Under the pieces are notes generated by a model. The model saw only the letters and a list, made by a program, of their open reading frames with translations. It was not told the origin of the DNA and did not search any database. A stretch of 64,000 bases of DNA from Rhizobium tibeticum. Its GTDB lineage: Bacteria > Pseudomonadota > Alphaproteobacteria > Rhizobiales > Rhizobiaceae. This document shows positions 46,751-56,100 of this stretch, piece by piece. Made by a program: the position numbers and the translations under genes. The stretch lies in NCBI RefSeq assembly GCF_900110205.1, contig NZ_FOCV01000010.1, positions 124,001-188,000 on the forward strand, given 5' to 3'. The stretch's first letter is position 1. Every line of letters starts with the position of its first letter.

Positions 46751-47560
46751 ATGGCACTCCGTCCCTATTGGAAAGGCTACCTGAAGCTCTCACTGGTCAC
46801 CTGCCCCGTCGCCATGACGCCGGCCACGAGCGAGAGCGAGAAGGTCCGTTTCCACACCCTCAACCGTGCGACAGGCAATCGCGTCCTATCCCAGTATGTC
46901 GATTCCGTCACCGGCAAGCCGGTCAAGGACGATAACGAGGCGAAGGGCTATTCCCGCGGTGAGAACGACTACGTCATCCTGACGGAGGACGATCTTGACG
47001 CCGTCGCACTCGACACCGTCAAGACGATCGACATCCACAAGTTCGTTCCAGCGGACTCCATCGAGTGGGTTTACCTGGAGAAGCCGCATTATCTCATGCC
47101 GGACGACCCGGTCGGAGAGGAAGCCTTCGCCGTCATTCGGGATGCGATGGCCTCCGACAAGGTTGTCGGAGTCTCGACGCTGGTTATCGGGCGACGAGAG
47201 CGTGCCGTTGTCCTGGAGCCGCGAGGGGAAGGCATCGTCCTCTGGACGTTACGGTTCGGAGATGAGGTTCGTCCGGAGGAATCCTACTTCGAGGACGTCG
47301 ACGAAAAGGCGGATCCCGAACTCGTCCCGTTGGTGCAGCAATTAATCAGGCAGAAGACGGAGAAATGGTCGCCGGATATGGCGAGCGATCCCATCCAGAA
47401 GAGCCTGCTGAAGATCATCGCTCAGAAGAAGAAGGCGTTGAAGCCTGCGAAGAAATCGGCAAAGGGTAAGGAGGCGCCCGCGCCGAACAATGTCGTGAAC
47501 ATCATGGACGCCCTGAAGAAGTCGTTGCAGGCGGAGATGAAGGGAAAGAAGGCGAGCTAG
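46751..47560 (+). CDS. Ku DNA end-binding protein, second of two
   Basis: The 269-aa Ku paralogue (PYWKGYLKLSLVTCPVAM, FHTLNRATGNRVLSQYVD, KPHYLMPDDP) has a Lys-rich C-terminus. GAGGAG precedes ATG 46751, and the 11-base gap to the first ku gene shows co-translation. In Sinorhizobium meliloti adjacent Ku3 and Ku4 are reported to act together, probably as a heterodimer, and this pair resembles them in arrangement. There is no terminator of note after it. Confidence 0.92.
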   Translation: MALRPYWKGYLKLSLVTCPVAMTPATSESEKVRFHTLNRATGNRVLSQYVDSVTGKPVKDDNEAKGYSRGENDYVILTEDDLDAVALDTVKTIDIHKFVPADSIEWVYLEKPHYLMPDDPVGEEAFAVIRDAMASDKVVGVSTLVIGRRERAVVLEPRGEGIVLWTLRFGDEVRPEESYFEDVDEKADPELVPLVQQLIRQKTEKWSPDMASDPIQKSLLKIIAQKKKALKPAKKSAKGKEAPAPNNVVNIMDALKKSLQAEMKGKKAS

Positions 47561-47900
47561 TACCGCTCACGACTTCTTTTCGAGAGAACTTCTTCTATCG
47601 GCTCAACCTCCGGAGCCGCAAGATCGGCAGCTTCCTTCTCGACGAAGCGCCTTCAGTCGCATGGTGTTCAGATCCCGGTCACGGGTGGATGACGATTGCG
47701 TAGGCGCTTCGGTTGAAACGCCATTTTGTGCCAGACCAGTCCTAAATTTGCCGATCCGAGCGGACATCGGTTGCCCATTCGAAGTGAATTGCTGTGGGCG
47801 GGAAAACGACCTTTGTTGTGCTAGCTCTGTTTCCTAGCGGAGACGCGACGACATTCGTGACTTTCTACGCCGCCGTGCTCGCACAGCCAGGACCTCACGA
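47561..47900. other. Intergenic region without a supported gene
   Basis: Nothing recognised. A ligD gene might have been expected after the ku pair and is absent. Confidence 0.4.
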
Positions 47901-48137
47901 TCAGTTCTTGCGGATCTCCTCCAGGATCAACCGGATTTCCGTGATGGGTCTGCGATTCTCATCGAATAGTTCAACTGACATCATATTGAGCGGAGCTTCC
48001 GGTAGGCCGTCTGCAGCGCTCTCGGCGAGAGCTTGCCGCGCTTCTGCCTTCGCTGTATCGACGTCGACAAACTCGCAGCTTACTTCGAGGGGCTCTGCAG
48101 TTCGCGAGTCAATTATCTGGAAATAGTATCTAGGCAT
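47901..48137 (-). CDS. DUF6894 small protein (78 aa)
   Basis: GGGAGG lies six bases before ATG 48137. The protein opens MPRYYFQIIDS, has the acidic FVDVDTAKAEARQALAE helix and ends with a strand/helix pattern (SVELFDENRRPI), as in the DUF6894 family, which is abundant in rhizobia and without known function. It is soluble. A GGAAC-N18-TT promoter at 48164-48188 points to stress induction. Confidence 0.75.
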   Translation of the reverse strand: MPRYYFQIIDSRTAEPLEVSCEFVDVDTAKAEARQALAESAADGLPEAPLNMMSVELFDENRRPITEIRLILEEIRKN

Positions 48138-48163
48138 CTAAGACCTCCCGCAACTTACCAATG

Positions 48164-48188
48164 AACGGTTCCCATAAGATCTTGTTCC
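48164..48188 (-). promoter_or_regulatory. RpoE2/EcfG-type promoter
   Basis: On the minus strand GGAAC (48188-48184), 18 bases, TT (48165-48164), 27 bases upstream of the DUF6894 start codon. Confidence 0.65.
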
Positions 48189-48324
48189 AGCGATGCAATT
48201 GCCAAAGTCGCCCCCTTGGGAGTCAGGCTGCGTCGGTTGTTAGCCTGACACGTCCGCGGGTCACCTGAGTTACCGCCCGGGGGAGTGCCAACCGTAGTCG
48301 CGCCCGCGGAACTGCCTTGTGCGA

Positions 48325-48613
48325 TCAATCCATGGAAATCGAGCGCCAACCCGGAGCTTCGACGTATTTTTTTAGCGCCTTGCAGCGACAGCCCCGGGGC
48401 TCGATATTTCGGGGGGAGGTTCCCGCCGGTGCCTTCGGTCTGAACCGCACCAGAACCTCTCGCCCGTCTATCGAAGCCTGCGTGCGTTCCAATTCGTCGC
48501 GTTCCCGAACGGCTTGGGCCCAGTGCTCGATGGCGCGACCGTTCACAGCCGCTCTCTTCCCAAAGCGCGTAGGCTCGCTTGGCGATCCATATCTTTCTGT
48601 TTTGGTGGTCCAT
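48325..48613 (-). pseudogene. DUF2934 small protein, frameshifted (copy 2)
   Basis: AAGGA precedes ATG 48613. The DUF2934 opening reads KIWIAKRAYALWEESG; the matching continuation GRAIEHWAQAVRERDEL is in another frame, so a shift occurred near 48547. The downstream part (VLVRFRPKAPAGTSP) continues to a stop at 48325. This is the second broken DUF2934 gene in the window, and the part after the shift differs from copy 1, so they are separate genes and not a duplication. Confidence 0.65.
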
Positions 48614-48663
48614 CAGTTCGTTCCTTTTCCGTGCAGTCAGCAAGCGTGGGAGGATCGCTACGT

Positions 48664-48711
48664 CTAGCCTTTCCAGACCAGGCCTATTAAGGCTACAGCA
48701 ATGCTTTTCAT
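48664..48711 (-). CDS. Possible micropeptide (15 aa)
   Basis: A perfect AGGAGG lies five bases before ATG 48711, but the frame encodes only MKSIAVALIGLVWKG. It may be the stump of a signal peptide, a leader peptide for the DUF2934 gene 50 bases downstream, or a chance site. Confidence 0.25.
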   Translation of the reverse strand: MKSIAVALIGLVWKG

Positions 48712-49257
48712 TGCGACCTCCTGAATTTGGGTGCTCCTAAAGTTCTCAAGAGGCAGTGAGTTCGGTCGCGATTTCTTCATCACGAAGACCGACCTGTTCC
48801 GTTCGGGCACGCGCCGTCCAATCGCACTTGCATGGTATGGAACCACTGGCGAAACCGCTCGCTACTACCTGCGAAGGCGGGGGCGACCCGGGGCCGGAAG
48901 CAGTATTCTTGATACGGCGGTTTAATCGAGCAGAGACCGGCTCGCTGGATCTGTGACAGGACCGCGTTGGACGTCGAGATTCCCAAGGGTTCTGGCCGAA
49001 GCGTTAGGCAGCCGGGGCCTGGAGTGACCATGCGCTCAACGCGCTGGAAGGAGACTGTCATATCCGGTCCCGTCGGTTGGAGATTCAACTTCGAGATCGC
49101 TCGGACTAGAGATGCGGCGGGCGCGTTTTAGGACAGCGCCGCGGCAGCGAGCGCAAGCCGCTGAAGCCACGCCCTCGGGAGCCCAACGAATCCTTGCATA
49201 GCATGACGAACGGCGACATGCGTGGACTGGTCTTTGTACTCATTTAAGAAGCAAACG
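48712..49257. other. Intergenic region without a supported gene
   Basis: Open frames on both strands lack start sites. A minus-strand frame (49128-49331) ends in a hydrophobic helix but has no ribosome binding site. Confidence 0.35.
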
Positions 49258-49282
49258 GGAACTCCGTCCCATTCCGACGGTT
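49258..49282 (+). promoter_or_regulatory. RpoE2/EcfG-type promoter
   Basis: GGAAC at 49258-49262, 18 bases, TT at 49281-49282, about 65 bases upstream of the DUF982 gene. Confidence 0.6.
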
Positions 49283-49346
49283 TCGGCGGCAGGGCCGTCG
49301 TACGGTCTAGTCGCGGCCTAATGTCTAGCATGACGGAACTATATCT

Positions 49347-49592
49347 GTGTCAGCAATAGGATGGCTGGTCGTATTGGTCGAACGCAACCAGGCGGTCTAC
49401 ATTATCGCTTCGGCAGAGGACGCACTCGACCTCTTATTCTCCGATTGGCCCGTCAATAGCGGGCTGCCCTTCATCTTGGCGATGGAAGCATGTGGAGGGG
49501 CTGCAACCGGCGCCGTTACTGAAGAAGAAGCCCAATTCGCCTTTCTCGCAGCCGCTATGGATGCACGAGTTCCCTTCGATTTTCCGAAGTAG
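49347..49592 (+). CDS. DUF982 small protein (81 aa)
   Basis: The protein fits the rhizobial DUF982 pattern: a hydrophobic opening strand, then SAEDALDLLFSDWP, EACGGAATG and AFLAAAMDARV. The start is GTG 49347 with GGA upstream. A stress-type promoter precedes it. DUF982 proteins are small, soluble and without known function. A relative lies at 52153-52485. The NRAMP remnant begins 38 bases later. Confidence 0.65.
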   Translation: MSAIGWLVVLVERNQAVYIIASAEDALDLLFSDWPVNSGLPFILAMEACGGAATGAVTEEEAQFAFLAAAMDARVPFDFPK

Positions 49593-49630
49593 TAGATGCC
49601 ACCAATGTTACGGTTTCGAGACCTATCCCG

Positions 49631-50151
49631 ATGCCGGCACCGGTGATGGCCATCATCGTGACGACGGCCGCGACGCGTGACAGGGCAGGCATTACGAATA
49701 TCGAATCTTCGGCGCAGGCAGCGGACGCCTTACGTCCAATCGCTGGCGATTTCGCATTCATTGTGTTTTCTACTGGCATATTGGGAACGGGTCTCATCGC
49801 GGTACCAGTCCTCGCTCGTGCCGCGGCCTATGCCATCGGCGAGGCTTTCAAATGGCGGTCGGGCTCTCCAGGAGGCCGAACCATGCAAAGGCATTCTACT
49901 CAACGTTGATCCTGGCTTTTATCCTGGGAATGGGGTTCACACCAATCGATCCCATCGAGGCGCTCTACTGGAGCGCGGTAATCAACGGGGTGGTAGCGGT
50001 GCCGATCATGACGGTGACGATGATGATGACTGCAAATGAAGGCATCCTGGGTGAGTTCAAAATCACCGGTTGGCTGCGGTTGCTTAGATGGGGGTCGACT
50101 GCCGCAATGGCCGCGTCTGTTCTTGGAATGGCTATCACATGGTTCGCCTAG
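49631..50151 (+). pseudogene. NRAMP-type metal transporter, 5'-truncated and frameshifted
   Basis: Only the C-terminal half of an NRAMP (Mn/Fe uptake) transporter is left. The first frame gives AIIVTTAATRDRAG, QAADALRPIAGDFAF and GTGLIAVPVLARAAAYAIGEA. A one-base loss near 49853 moves the rest (SRRPNHAKAFYSTLI, PIEALYWSAVINGVVAVPIM, LRWGSTAAMAASVLG) to another frame, ending at 50151. The N-terminal six or so helices are missing and are replaced by the DUF982 gene. Confidence 0.75.
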
Positions 50152-50402
50152 ATAGTGCGGCGAGTTCTCCACCTGACACGACGAGTCAGGAACACACCGG
50201 CGAGTTCGCCCGCCCTACTCAGCAAGATGCGAAAATCGGAGAAGCATGGCGTCGGCCGCCGACCTTGCCCGCGATAGCGTTGTCTCGCATGCTGACAAGG
50301 ACGTCGTCGAGGCGCAGCAGTCGGTAAACTACATTCTGGACGCCAAGCGATGCTGACAAACTCGACGCAAGCACAGGTACCTCATGGGAACCAACTGCAA
50401 GT

Positions 50403-50879
50403 TTGCCGGTGACGGGAACCACGAGCGCATTCCTGCATGAAACAAAAAGGAAGCCACCACGTGACTCTGAACGCTCGAAAAGCCTGATCCGGCAGTACGG
50501 CGCGCTTTGCGTGCGAAGCACATCCGCAGGGCTGGAAGTTCTTCTAATTACCACACGGGAAACGAAACGGTCGATGATACCGAAGGGCTGGCAGTATCGG
50601 GCCTGAAATCACGCAAGGTGGCGAAACGCGAAGCATGGGAAGAGGCTGGAGTGATCGGAAGGGCGAAGAGAAAGCCCTTTGGCGAATTCATCTACGGAAA
50701 GCTCCTTCGCGATGGCCGGAAGGTAAAGCCGCTTGTTGGCGTATTCCTAGTTGAGGTCCGGAGAAGAAGAAAGCGCTTCCCCGAAATGGCCGAGCGAGAC
50801 AGCATCTGGGTTACTCCCTCGGAGACTGCGCCGTGTCGACGAGTTGGAGTTGAAGCAACTACTGCTCAAGCTCGTGTGA
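50403..50879 (+). pseudogene. NUDIX hydrolase, twice frameshifted
   Basis: The N-terminal frame gives LIRQYGALCVRSTSAGLEVLLITTR and MIPKGWQ (landmarks QYGALCVR and MIPKGW), then shifts near 50590-50597. The second frame holds the Nudix box (KVAKREAWEEAGVIG) and PFGEFIYGKLLRDG. A second shift near 50827-50832 leads to RVDELELKQLLLKLV and the TGA at 50877-50879, which is the usual family end. A working copy would hydrolyse nucleoside-diphosphate-linked compounds; this one is broken. Confidence 0.72.
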
Positions 50880-50999
50880 CAGTCGGGGATGTGACAGTCG
50901 GGTAGGAGGCAACCAGTCGCTTCCAGCCATCGCATGTGAGCGTTGGACGAATATCCGCGTTGATTGACTTCGGATCGCCCCATGAGTTCTGCACGATGA

Positions 51000-51025
51000 G
51001 CGGGAGCCCCAAGAGAGGCTCCCGC
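51000..51025 (-). terminator. Hairpin after the 52-aa small gene
   Basis: A 9-bp stem (GCGGGAGCC/GGCTCCCGC, loop of eight) lies ten bases past the stop of the minus-strand gene. There is no T-run. Confidence 0.5.
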
Positions 51026-51034
51026 CTGCAGCGA

Positions 51035-51193
51035 CTATTTCGAATTCTTGTGGCTCTGTTCGCCAGCCTTGACATGCTGCTCATGCGAACCGCCCTGCTT
51101 GCCTGTTGAGCTCGAGCTTTTAGCAGAAGCGCTTTTGCTAGCCCCAGACTTTGACCCGGTTTTTCCCGAATGTGTTCCGCTGGTAGATGGCAT
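51035..51193 (-). CDS. Small Ser/Lys/Gly-rich protein (52 aa)
   Basis: GGAGGAG lies six bases before ATG 51193. The protein is nearly all Ser, Lys, Gly, Thr and Ala with a TGKQGGSHEQHVKAG end that recalls the KGG stress motif. It is surely disordered. A GGAAC-N18-TT promoter at 51239-51263 precedes it. Together with the divergent KGG protein gene at 51790 it suggests a pair of dehydration-type stress proteins. Confidence 0.6.
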   Translation of the reverse strand: MPSTSGTHSGKTGSKSGASKSASAKSSSSTGKQGGSHEQHVKAGEQSHKNSK

Positions 51194-51238
51194 GTTGAAC
51201 TCCTCCATAATGAGATCTGAGATGATCTCCGGTGTCTC

Positions 51239-51263
51239 AACCTCGATCAGACGAAACGGTTCC
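51239..51263 (-). promoter_or_regulatory. RpoE2/EcfG-type promoter
   Basis: On the minus strand GGAAC (51263-51259), 18 bases, TT (51240-51239), 46 bases before the start of the 52-aa gene. Confidence 0.6.
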
Positions 51264-51713
51264 CGTGAGTCGCAACAAAAGTTCGCCAATCCTGCGGAAA
51301 GCCTTTGAGCGAAGTGTGCTCACTTGAAAGAAGCTCCAACAGGATCATCGCGATGCAGCGGACGACATAGCCATGGGCAGGTACGAATGAGGCTCTGCGA
51401 AAGGGCGAACGCACAGCCTCGGCAGTTGAGGGAGATGTCGAGGGCGCGACATCACTTTTAGAACGCTACCTTCAGGAAATGATTTGCGGGGTAAATGCTT
51501 GTTCATCGCGGCCTTCCGTTCATGATTCCGAACAACGGCGCGCGTCACCGAAGGTTCCGTAGAGGCACGATGGTGATTGGGTGCGGCCGCTAGCTAACGT
51601 TCATTGTCCGGAACCGAACAGGGGCAGAACGGCCAGTCGATTGGGCTTTTAACGAGCAAAGATATTTCGTTTTGTACGCTTTCATACGGTTATCTCAGAC
51701 GGGCGTTTTTCTC
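51264..51713. other. Divergent gap between two stress-protein genes
   Basis: No gene is supported in this stretch. Stress-type promoters lie at both edges, pointing outward. Confidence 0.4.
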
Positions 51714-51738
51714 GGAACCACCTTTAATGATCAAAGTT
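51714..51738 (+). promoter_or_regulatory. RpoE2/EcfG-type promoter
   Basis: GGAAC at 51714-51718, 18 bases, TT at 51737-51738, 52 bases upstream of the KGG protein start. Confidence 0.65.
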
Positions 51739-51789
51739 GGATGGGGCGTCGTCGCGAACGACGGAACAGTCCAAACAGGAGATCGTAAA

Positions 51790-52038
51790 ATGCCTAACCA
51801 GCAATCGGGAAGCCGTGACCAAGGCAACCGTGGTCAGCAAGGTGGCCGCGACAAGAAATCCGGGGACACCTCAAAGCGCGGCTTTGCATCCATGGACGAT
51901 GACAAGCAGCGCGAAATCGCCTCGAAGGGCGGTGAAGCCTCCGGCGGCAACTTCAAGAATGACCCAGAGCGGGCAGCCGACGCCGGTAAAAAGGGCGGAG
52001 AGTCCTCCGGCGGCGGTGATCGAGGCGGCCGATCGTAA
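51790..52038 (+). CDS. KGG-repeat stress-induced protein (82 aa)
   Basis: AGGAGATC precedes ATG 51790. The protein has the KGG family repeats: KRGFASMDDDKQREIASKGG near the middle (landmarks RGFASMD and SKGGEASGG) and AGKKGGESSGGG at the end, in a Gln/Gly-rich hydrophilic frame. Such proteins accumulate in general stress in many proteobacteria and are thought to protect without a fold. A stress-type promoter precedes it and a hairpin (52061-52080) follows. Confidence 0.8.
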   Translation: MPNQQSGSRDQGNRGQQGGRDKKSGDTSKRGFASMDDDKQREIASKGGEASGGNFKNDPERAADAGKKGGESSGGGDRGGRS

Positions 52039-52060
52039 CCGCGTCCACACCTTGAAATAT

Positions 52061-52080
52061 GGGAGGCCGTTTGGCCTCCC
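52061..52080 (+). terminator. Hairpin after the KGG gene
   Basis: A perfect 8-bp stem (GGGAGGCC, loop GTTT, GGCCTCCC) lies 22 bases past the stop. There is no T-run. Confidence 0.55.
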
Positions 52081-52152
52081 AATGTCCAAGCGCGCGATTG
52101 CGGTTGGGGTTGCCAACCGTCTGTCGATAGCGCTCTGAGAGGAGGAGACCCA

Positions 52153-52485
52153 TTGAGCAAACGCGATATTCCTTGGAGCAATCCGCTAAAAGTCACCATA
52201 AGCGCTGGGATGGATCGAACATTTGCAAGCGTCTTTGACGCGCTTGATTACCTGGAAAATGAATGGCCGCGGAAACGCGGCGACCGCTACGACCGGGCGG
52301 TTCTGGCCTGCAGACGAGGGGTGAACGGTCTGGCATCGGCAGAAGTAGCGCGCGAGGCGTTTATCGCTGCGTGTCTCGAGAGTGGCCTGCCGGCGGTGAC
52401 GGCGGCGCCGCCGCCACTTTATCGTCGATCAGGTCATCCGTCTTGGCGCGCGTCTGATGTCGAGCCGGCCGGCCGTAAGCGATAG
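52153..52485 (+). CDS. DUF982 protein (110 aa)
   Basis: TTG 52153 has GGAGG seven bases upstream. The sequence has the DUF982 pattern: PLKVTISAG, SVFDALDYLENEWP, AVLACRRGVNG and AREAFIAACLESG. The C-terminal 30 residues are Pro/Arg-rich. It is related to the 81-aa gene at 49347. It is soluble. The function is unknown. Confidence 0.7.
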   Translation: MSKRDIPWSNPLKVTISAGMDRTFASVFDALDYLENEWPRKRGDRYDRAVLACRRGVNGLASAEVAREAFIAACLESGLPAVTAAPPPLYRRSGHPSWRASDVEPAGRKR

Positions 52486-52780
52486 ATCTGAGCAGCGCTC
52501 ACGTTGGCGGTTTCGGCCGTGGCTTTCACCGTCGGCATTGCGGCATTCAATTTGTGACGCGGCAAATGGCAGCGAGTTCAACGCCTATCCCATGCTATCA
52601 TTAAGGTCCGGTTGCTTTCTCCCTGTACACCCTGAAGCGGCCTTAGGGGGTGGCGTTGGGCCGGGCCTGAGCCGAGCGCTAACCACAGAGTTCACTGCGG
52701 TTCCCGACCAGTGCATGATGCGATCCAGCATCCGGATTTTCGTACCTGGGATTAGCGGTTTGATTGCGATTGCATTTGTG
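52486..52780. other. Intergenic region before the duplicated CheB fragment
   Basis: About 295 bases with no supported gene. The open frame that crosses it has no homology until the duplicated segment at 52781. Confidence 0.35.
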
Positions 52781-52920
52781 CGACGAAAGCGCGTCGACGA
52801 CATGGTTGACGCCGATCCTGTTACCGCCACAGCCATTCCTGTCGTCGGGATCGGAGCCTCGGTAGGCGGCATCGAAGCACTGGGCAGCTTCTTCGATGCC
52901 ATGTCGACCGACAGCGGCTG
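52781..52920 (+). pseudogene. Duplicated 5' fragment of the CheB-CheR kinase gene
   Basis: These 140 bases match 53241-53380 at an exact offset of 460 bases with 18 differences by my count (about 87 percent identity) and no gaps. They encode AIPVVGIGASVGGIEAL, the CheB nucleophile region, and stop matching on both sides abruptly. It is a partial, diverged duplication or the stump of an older copy. Confidence 0.8.
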
Positions 52921-52992
52921 CATGCAGCGGCAGTCTGCATCAGCAGAGGTATCCCGCCCGGCGGGGCCGAGACTCTTTAAGCGCAGTTCACA

Positions 52993-53017
52993 GGAACCGA
53001 CAACACATTTGCGTGTT
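52993..53017 (+). promoter_or_regulatory. RpoE2/EcfG-type promoter candidate
   Basis: GGAAC at 52993-52997, 18 bases, TT at 53016-53017. It is 170 bases upstream of the chosen start of the CheB-CheR kinase gene (95 from its earliest possible start). Confidence 0.4.
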
Positions 53018-53186
53018 CTAGTCACAAAAGGCACCGGCCCAGGGACCCCCTTGTGGCACATTGACATCAACTAGCCCAGTTTCCGGTACAGTCGTTTGAT
53101 TGCGATAGACAGTGTTGATGTTTCGCAAACAAGCTGGCTGTAATCGATGTATGATCGCGGTCGTGCAGCATCGAACAGGCGTGCCA

Positions 53187-56100
53187 ATGGCGAAGAAACC
53201 AATAATAACACATGACCATGCGGAGCACGCCGCGATGGCGCGACGAAAGCACGTCGACGGGACGGTTGATGCCGATCCAATTGCTGCTACTGCCATTCCT
53301 GTTGTCGGCATCGGAGCCTCGGCGGGCGGCATCGAAGCGCTGAGCAGCTTCTTCGATGCCATGCCGACCGACAGCGGCTGTGCCTTCGTTGTGGTGCTGC
53401 ATCTCGATCCAAAGCGCGAAAGCGAGATGGCCCGCATCCTGAGCGGCCACACCGAGATGCCAGTGGCGCAGGTCGAGGACGGAATGGTGCTTGTCCCCAA
53501 CCACGTGTATGTCATCGCCCCCGATACCGACCTCAAGCTTGCGGATGGCGGCTTGAAAGTGTCGAAACCGTCGGAACCTCGTGGCCAGCGGCATCCGGTC
53601 GATGTATTGTTTGCCTCGATCGCGATGGAACAGCGCGAGCGTTCGGTCGCAATCGTGCTTTCCGGAACAGGCAGCAATGGCACCGAGGGCTTAAAGGAGA
53701 TCCGGGCCGAGGGCGGCATGAGCCTGGTGCAAGCACCGGAGACGGCAAAGTTCGACGGCATGCCGAGGAGCGCGATTGCCGCGGGTCTTGCCGACCACGT
53801 GCTTGCCCCTGACAAGATGCCCGAGACCCTGATCGCTTATGTCCACCATGGCTATGTCTCCGCCCCCACCGAGGTCGAGGCCGCCTCCCCGAAGGGCGAA
53901 GTCACCATCGAACAAGTTCTCGAAGTCGTGCGGGCCCGCGATGGACACGATTTCTGCAGTTATAAGCGCAACACGCTGCGGCGCCGCATCCATCGTCGTA
54001 TGGGGCTCAGGAATATCGAGACGCTCGCGAACTACCTCGACGACCTGCGGACCAATCCGCAAGAAGTCGCCACACTGGTCGCCGATCTGATGATCAGCGT
54101 AACCGGCTTCTTCCGGGACCCCGAAGCATGGAAGGCGCTTGGGGAGCAGGTGATCGCACCTCTCGTTGCAGAACGTGAGAACGGCGGATCGCTTCGGGTC
54201 TGGGTTGCCGCCTGCGCCACTGGCGAGGAGGCTTATTCCGTGGCCATGCTGGTGACGGAGCATGCCGAGGCCATCGGAAAACGCTTCGACCTCAAGGTGT
54301 TCGCCACAGATGCCCAGGACGACAATCTGCGTAAGGCACGGGATGGCCTCTATCCCGCCGCCGCCCTGTCGGGGTTTGCGCCCGAACGCGCGCGACGTTT
54401 TTTCGAAAAGCTCGACGGCTCATTCCAGGTCAGCAAAGAGCTCCGGGACATGGTGGTATTCGCGGCGCACAATCTGCTGCGCGATCCGCCGTTCTCGCGG
54501 CTGGACATCGTCTCGTGCCGCAATTTCCTGATCTATCTCGAGCCGGAGGCCCAGCAGCGCGTCATCGTCCAATCCCACTTCGCCCTGTGTCCGGATGGGC
54601 ATCTGTTTCTCGGCAACGCCGAGACGATCGGTCGGCACGACGATCTCTTTCAAACCGTATCGAAGAAATGGCGGATATATCGCCGGACCGGGCCAACCCG
54701 GCACGACCTTATTGATTATCGGCCGGCTCGCGGATCGGCCGCCGGCCCGCGGGCACCGGGTGAGGCGTTGCCGGTGCCATCAGATGCAGACTCTGCACCG
54801 ATTGCCGATATCGCGCGGCGCGCACTGCTGGAGCGCTATGCCCCTGCCTCGGTGCTCATCGACGAGAAGGGCCGCGTCGTCTATTTCCATGGAACGACGC
54901 GCGACTACCTTGAGCAGCCGCCAGGCGAGCCGACTAGGGAACTAGTGGCCATGGCGCGCGACGGACTGGCGCTCAACCTTCGCGGAGCGTTACGCGAAGC
55001 CTCGAAAAGCGACAAAAGCATCACCGTCCATGGTCGCGTGCATCAGAGCGGCGCCTCGCAAAGCGTCGCGATAACGGTGATGCCGCTGCCGGCCTCGCGG
55101 CAAAGCGGCAAACTCACTCTTGTGAGCTTCGCGCCTGGGACGCCGGCTGGCGAGCCGACTGGCCAGGCTGTTCGGGAGTATACGGGCGAAACGACCTCAG
55201 GCGAGCAGGCGCTTCAGGAGGAGCTGGTTTCGATGCGCGGTGAGCTGCGCAACACCATCGAGCATCTCGAGACCGCCAACGAAGAGTTGAAGGCGTCGAA
55301 CGAGGAAGCAACCTCGATGAATGAGGAGCTTCAATCCACCAACGAGGAACTGGAAACCTCCAAGGAGGAGTTGCAGTCCTTTAATGAGGAACTGAACACC
55401 GTCAACAGCCAACTTCAGCACAAGATCGCGGAACTCGAACGAACCACCAATGACCTGAACAACCTGCTGGCTGGGTCTGAGACGGCGACGCTGTTTCTGG
55501 ACAACAAGCTTGCTATTAACTGGTTCGCACCAGCGACCAAGGGACTTTTCGATCTTGTGACGACGGACATCGGCCGGCCGATCGCCCACTTCGCGCGGAA
55601 ATTCTCCGATGAGAACCTGCTGTCGGATGCAGAGAATGTGTTGCGGAAACTTACCACAATCGAGGCCGAGGTGCCAAGCGATGCCGGCCGCTGGTACCTG
55701 CGGCGCATGCTGCCCTACCGTACGCGCGACAACCACATAGCAGGTGTGGTTGTCACCTTCACCGATATCACCGACCGACGAGCCGCCACCCAGGCGGTCA
55801 ACGCTGCGAGGACCTATGCCGAGGCCATTGTCAGCACGGTGCAGCAGCCCTTGCTCGTCCTCGACGCCGACCTGCGCGTCCAGTCTGCCAATCCGGCCTT
55901 CTATCATCTGTTCAAGGTTGCGGCCAAGGAAACCGAGCGCAGCCCGCTTTACGACCTCGGCAATGGGCAGTGGGAGATTCCCGCTCTGCGGACGCTTCTC
56001 GACTTGGTGCTGTCGAAAAGCCAGGAAGTCGCTGACTACGAGGTCGAGGTCGAGCACGAATTTCGGAACATCGGCCGGCGCTGCATGCTGCTTAATGCCC

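Noticed and set aside
49128..49331. Minus-strand frame of 67 codons
   Set aside because: No ribosome binding site, and it crosses the stress-type promoter of the DUF982 gene.
50385..50412. GGAAC upstream of the NUDIX remnant as a stress promoter
   Set aside because: The spacing ends in TG, not TT.
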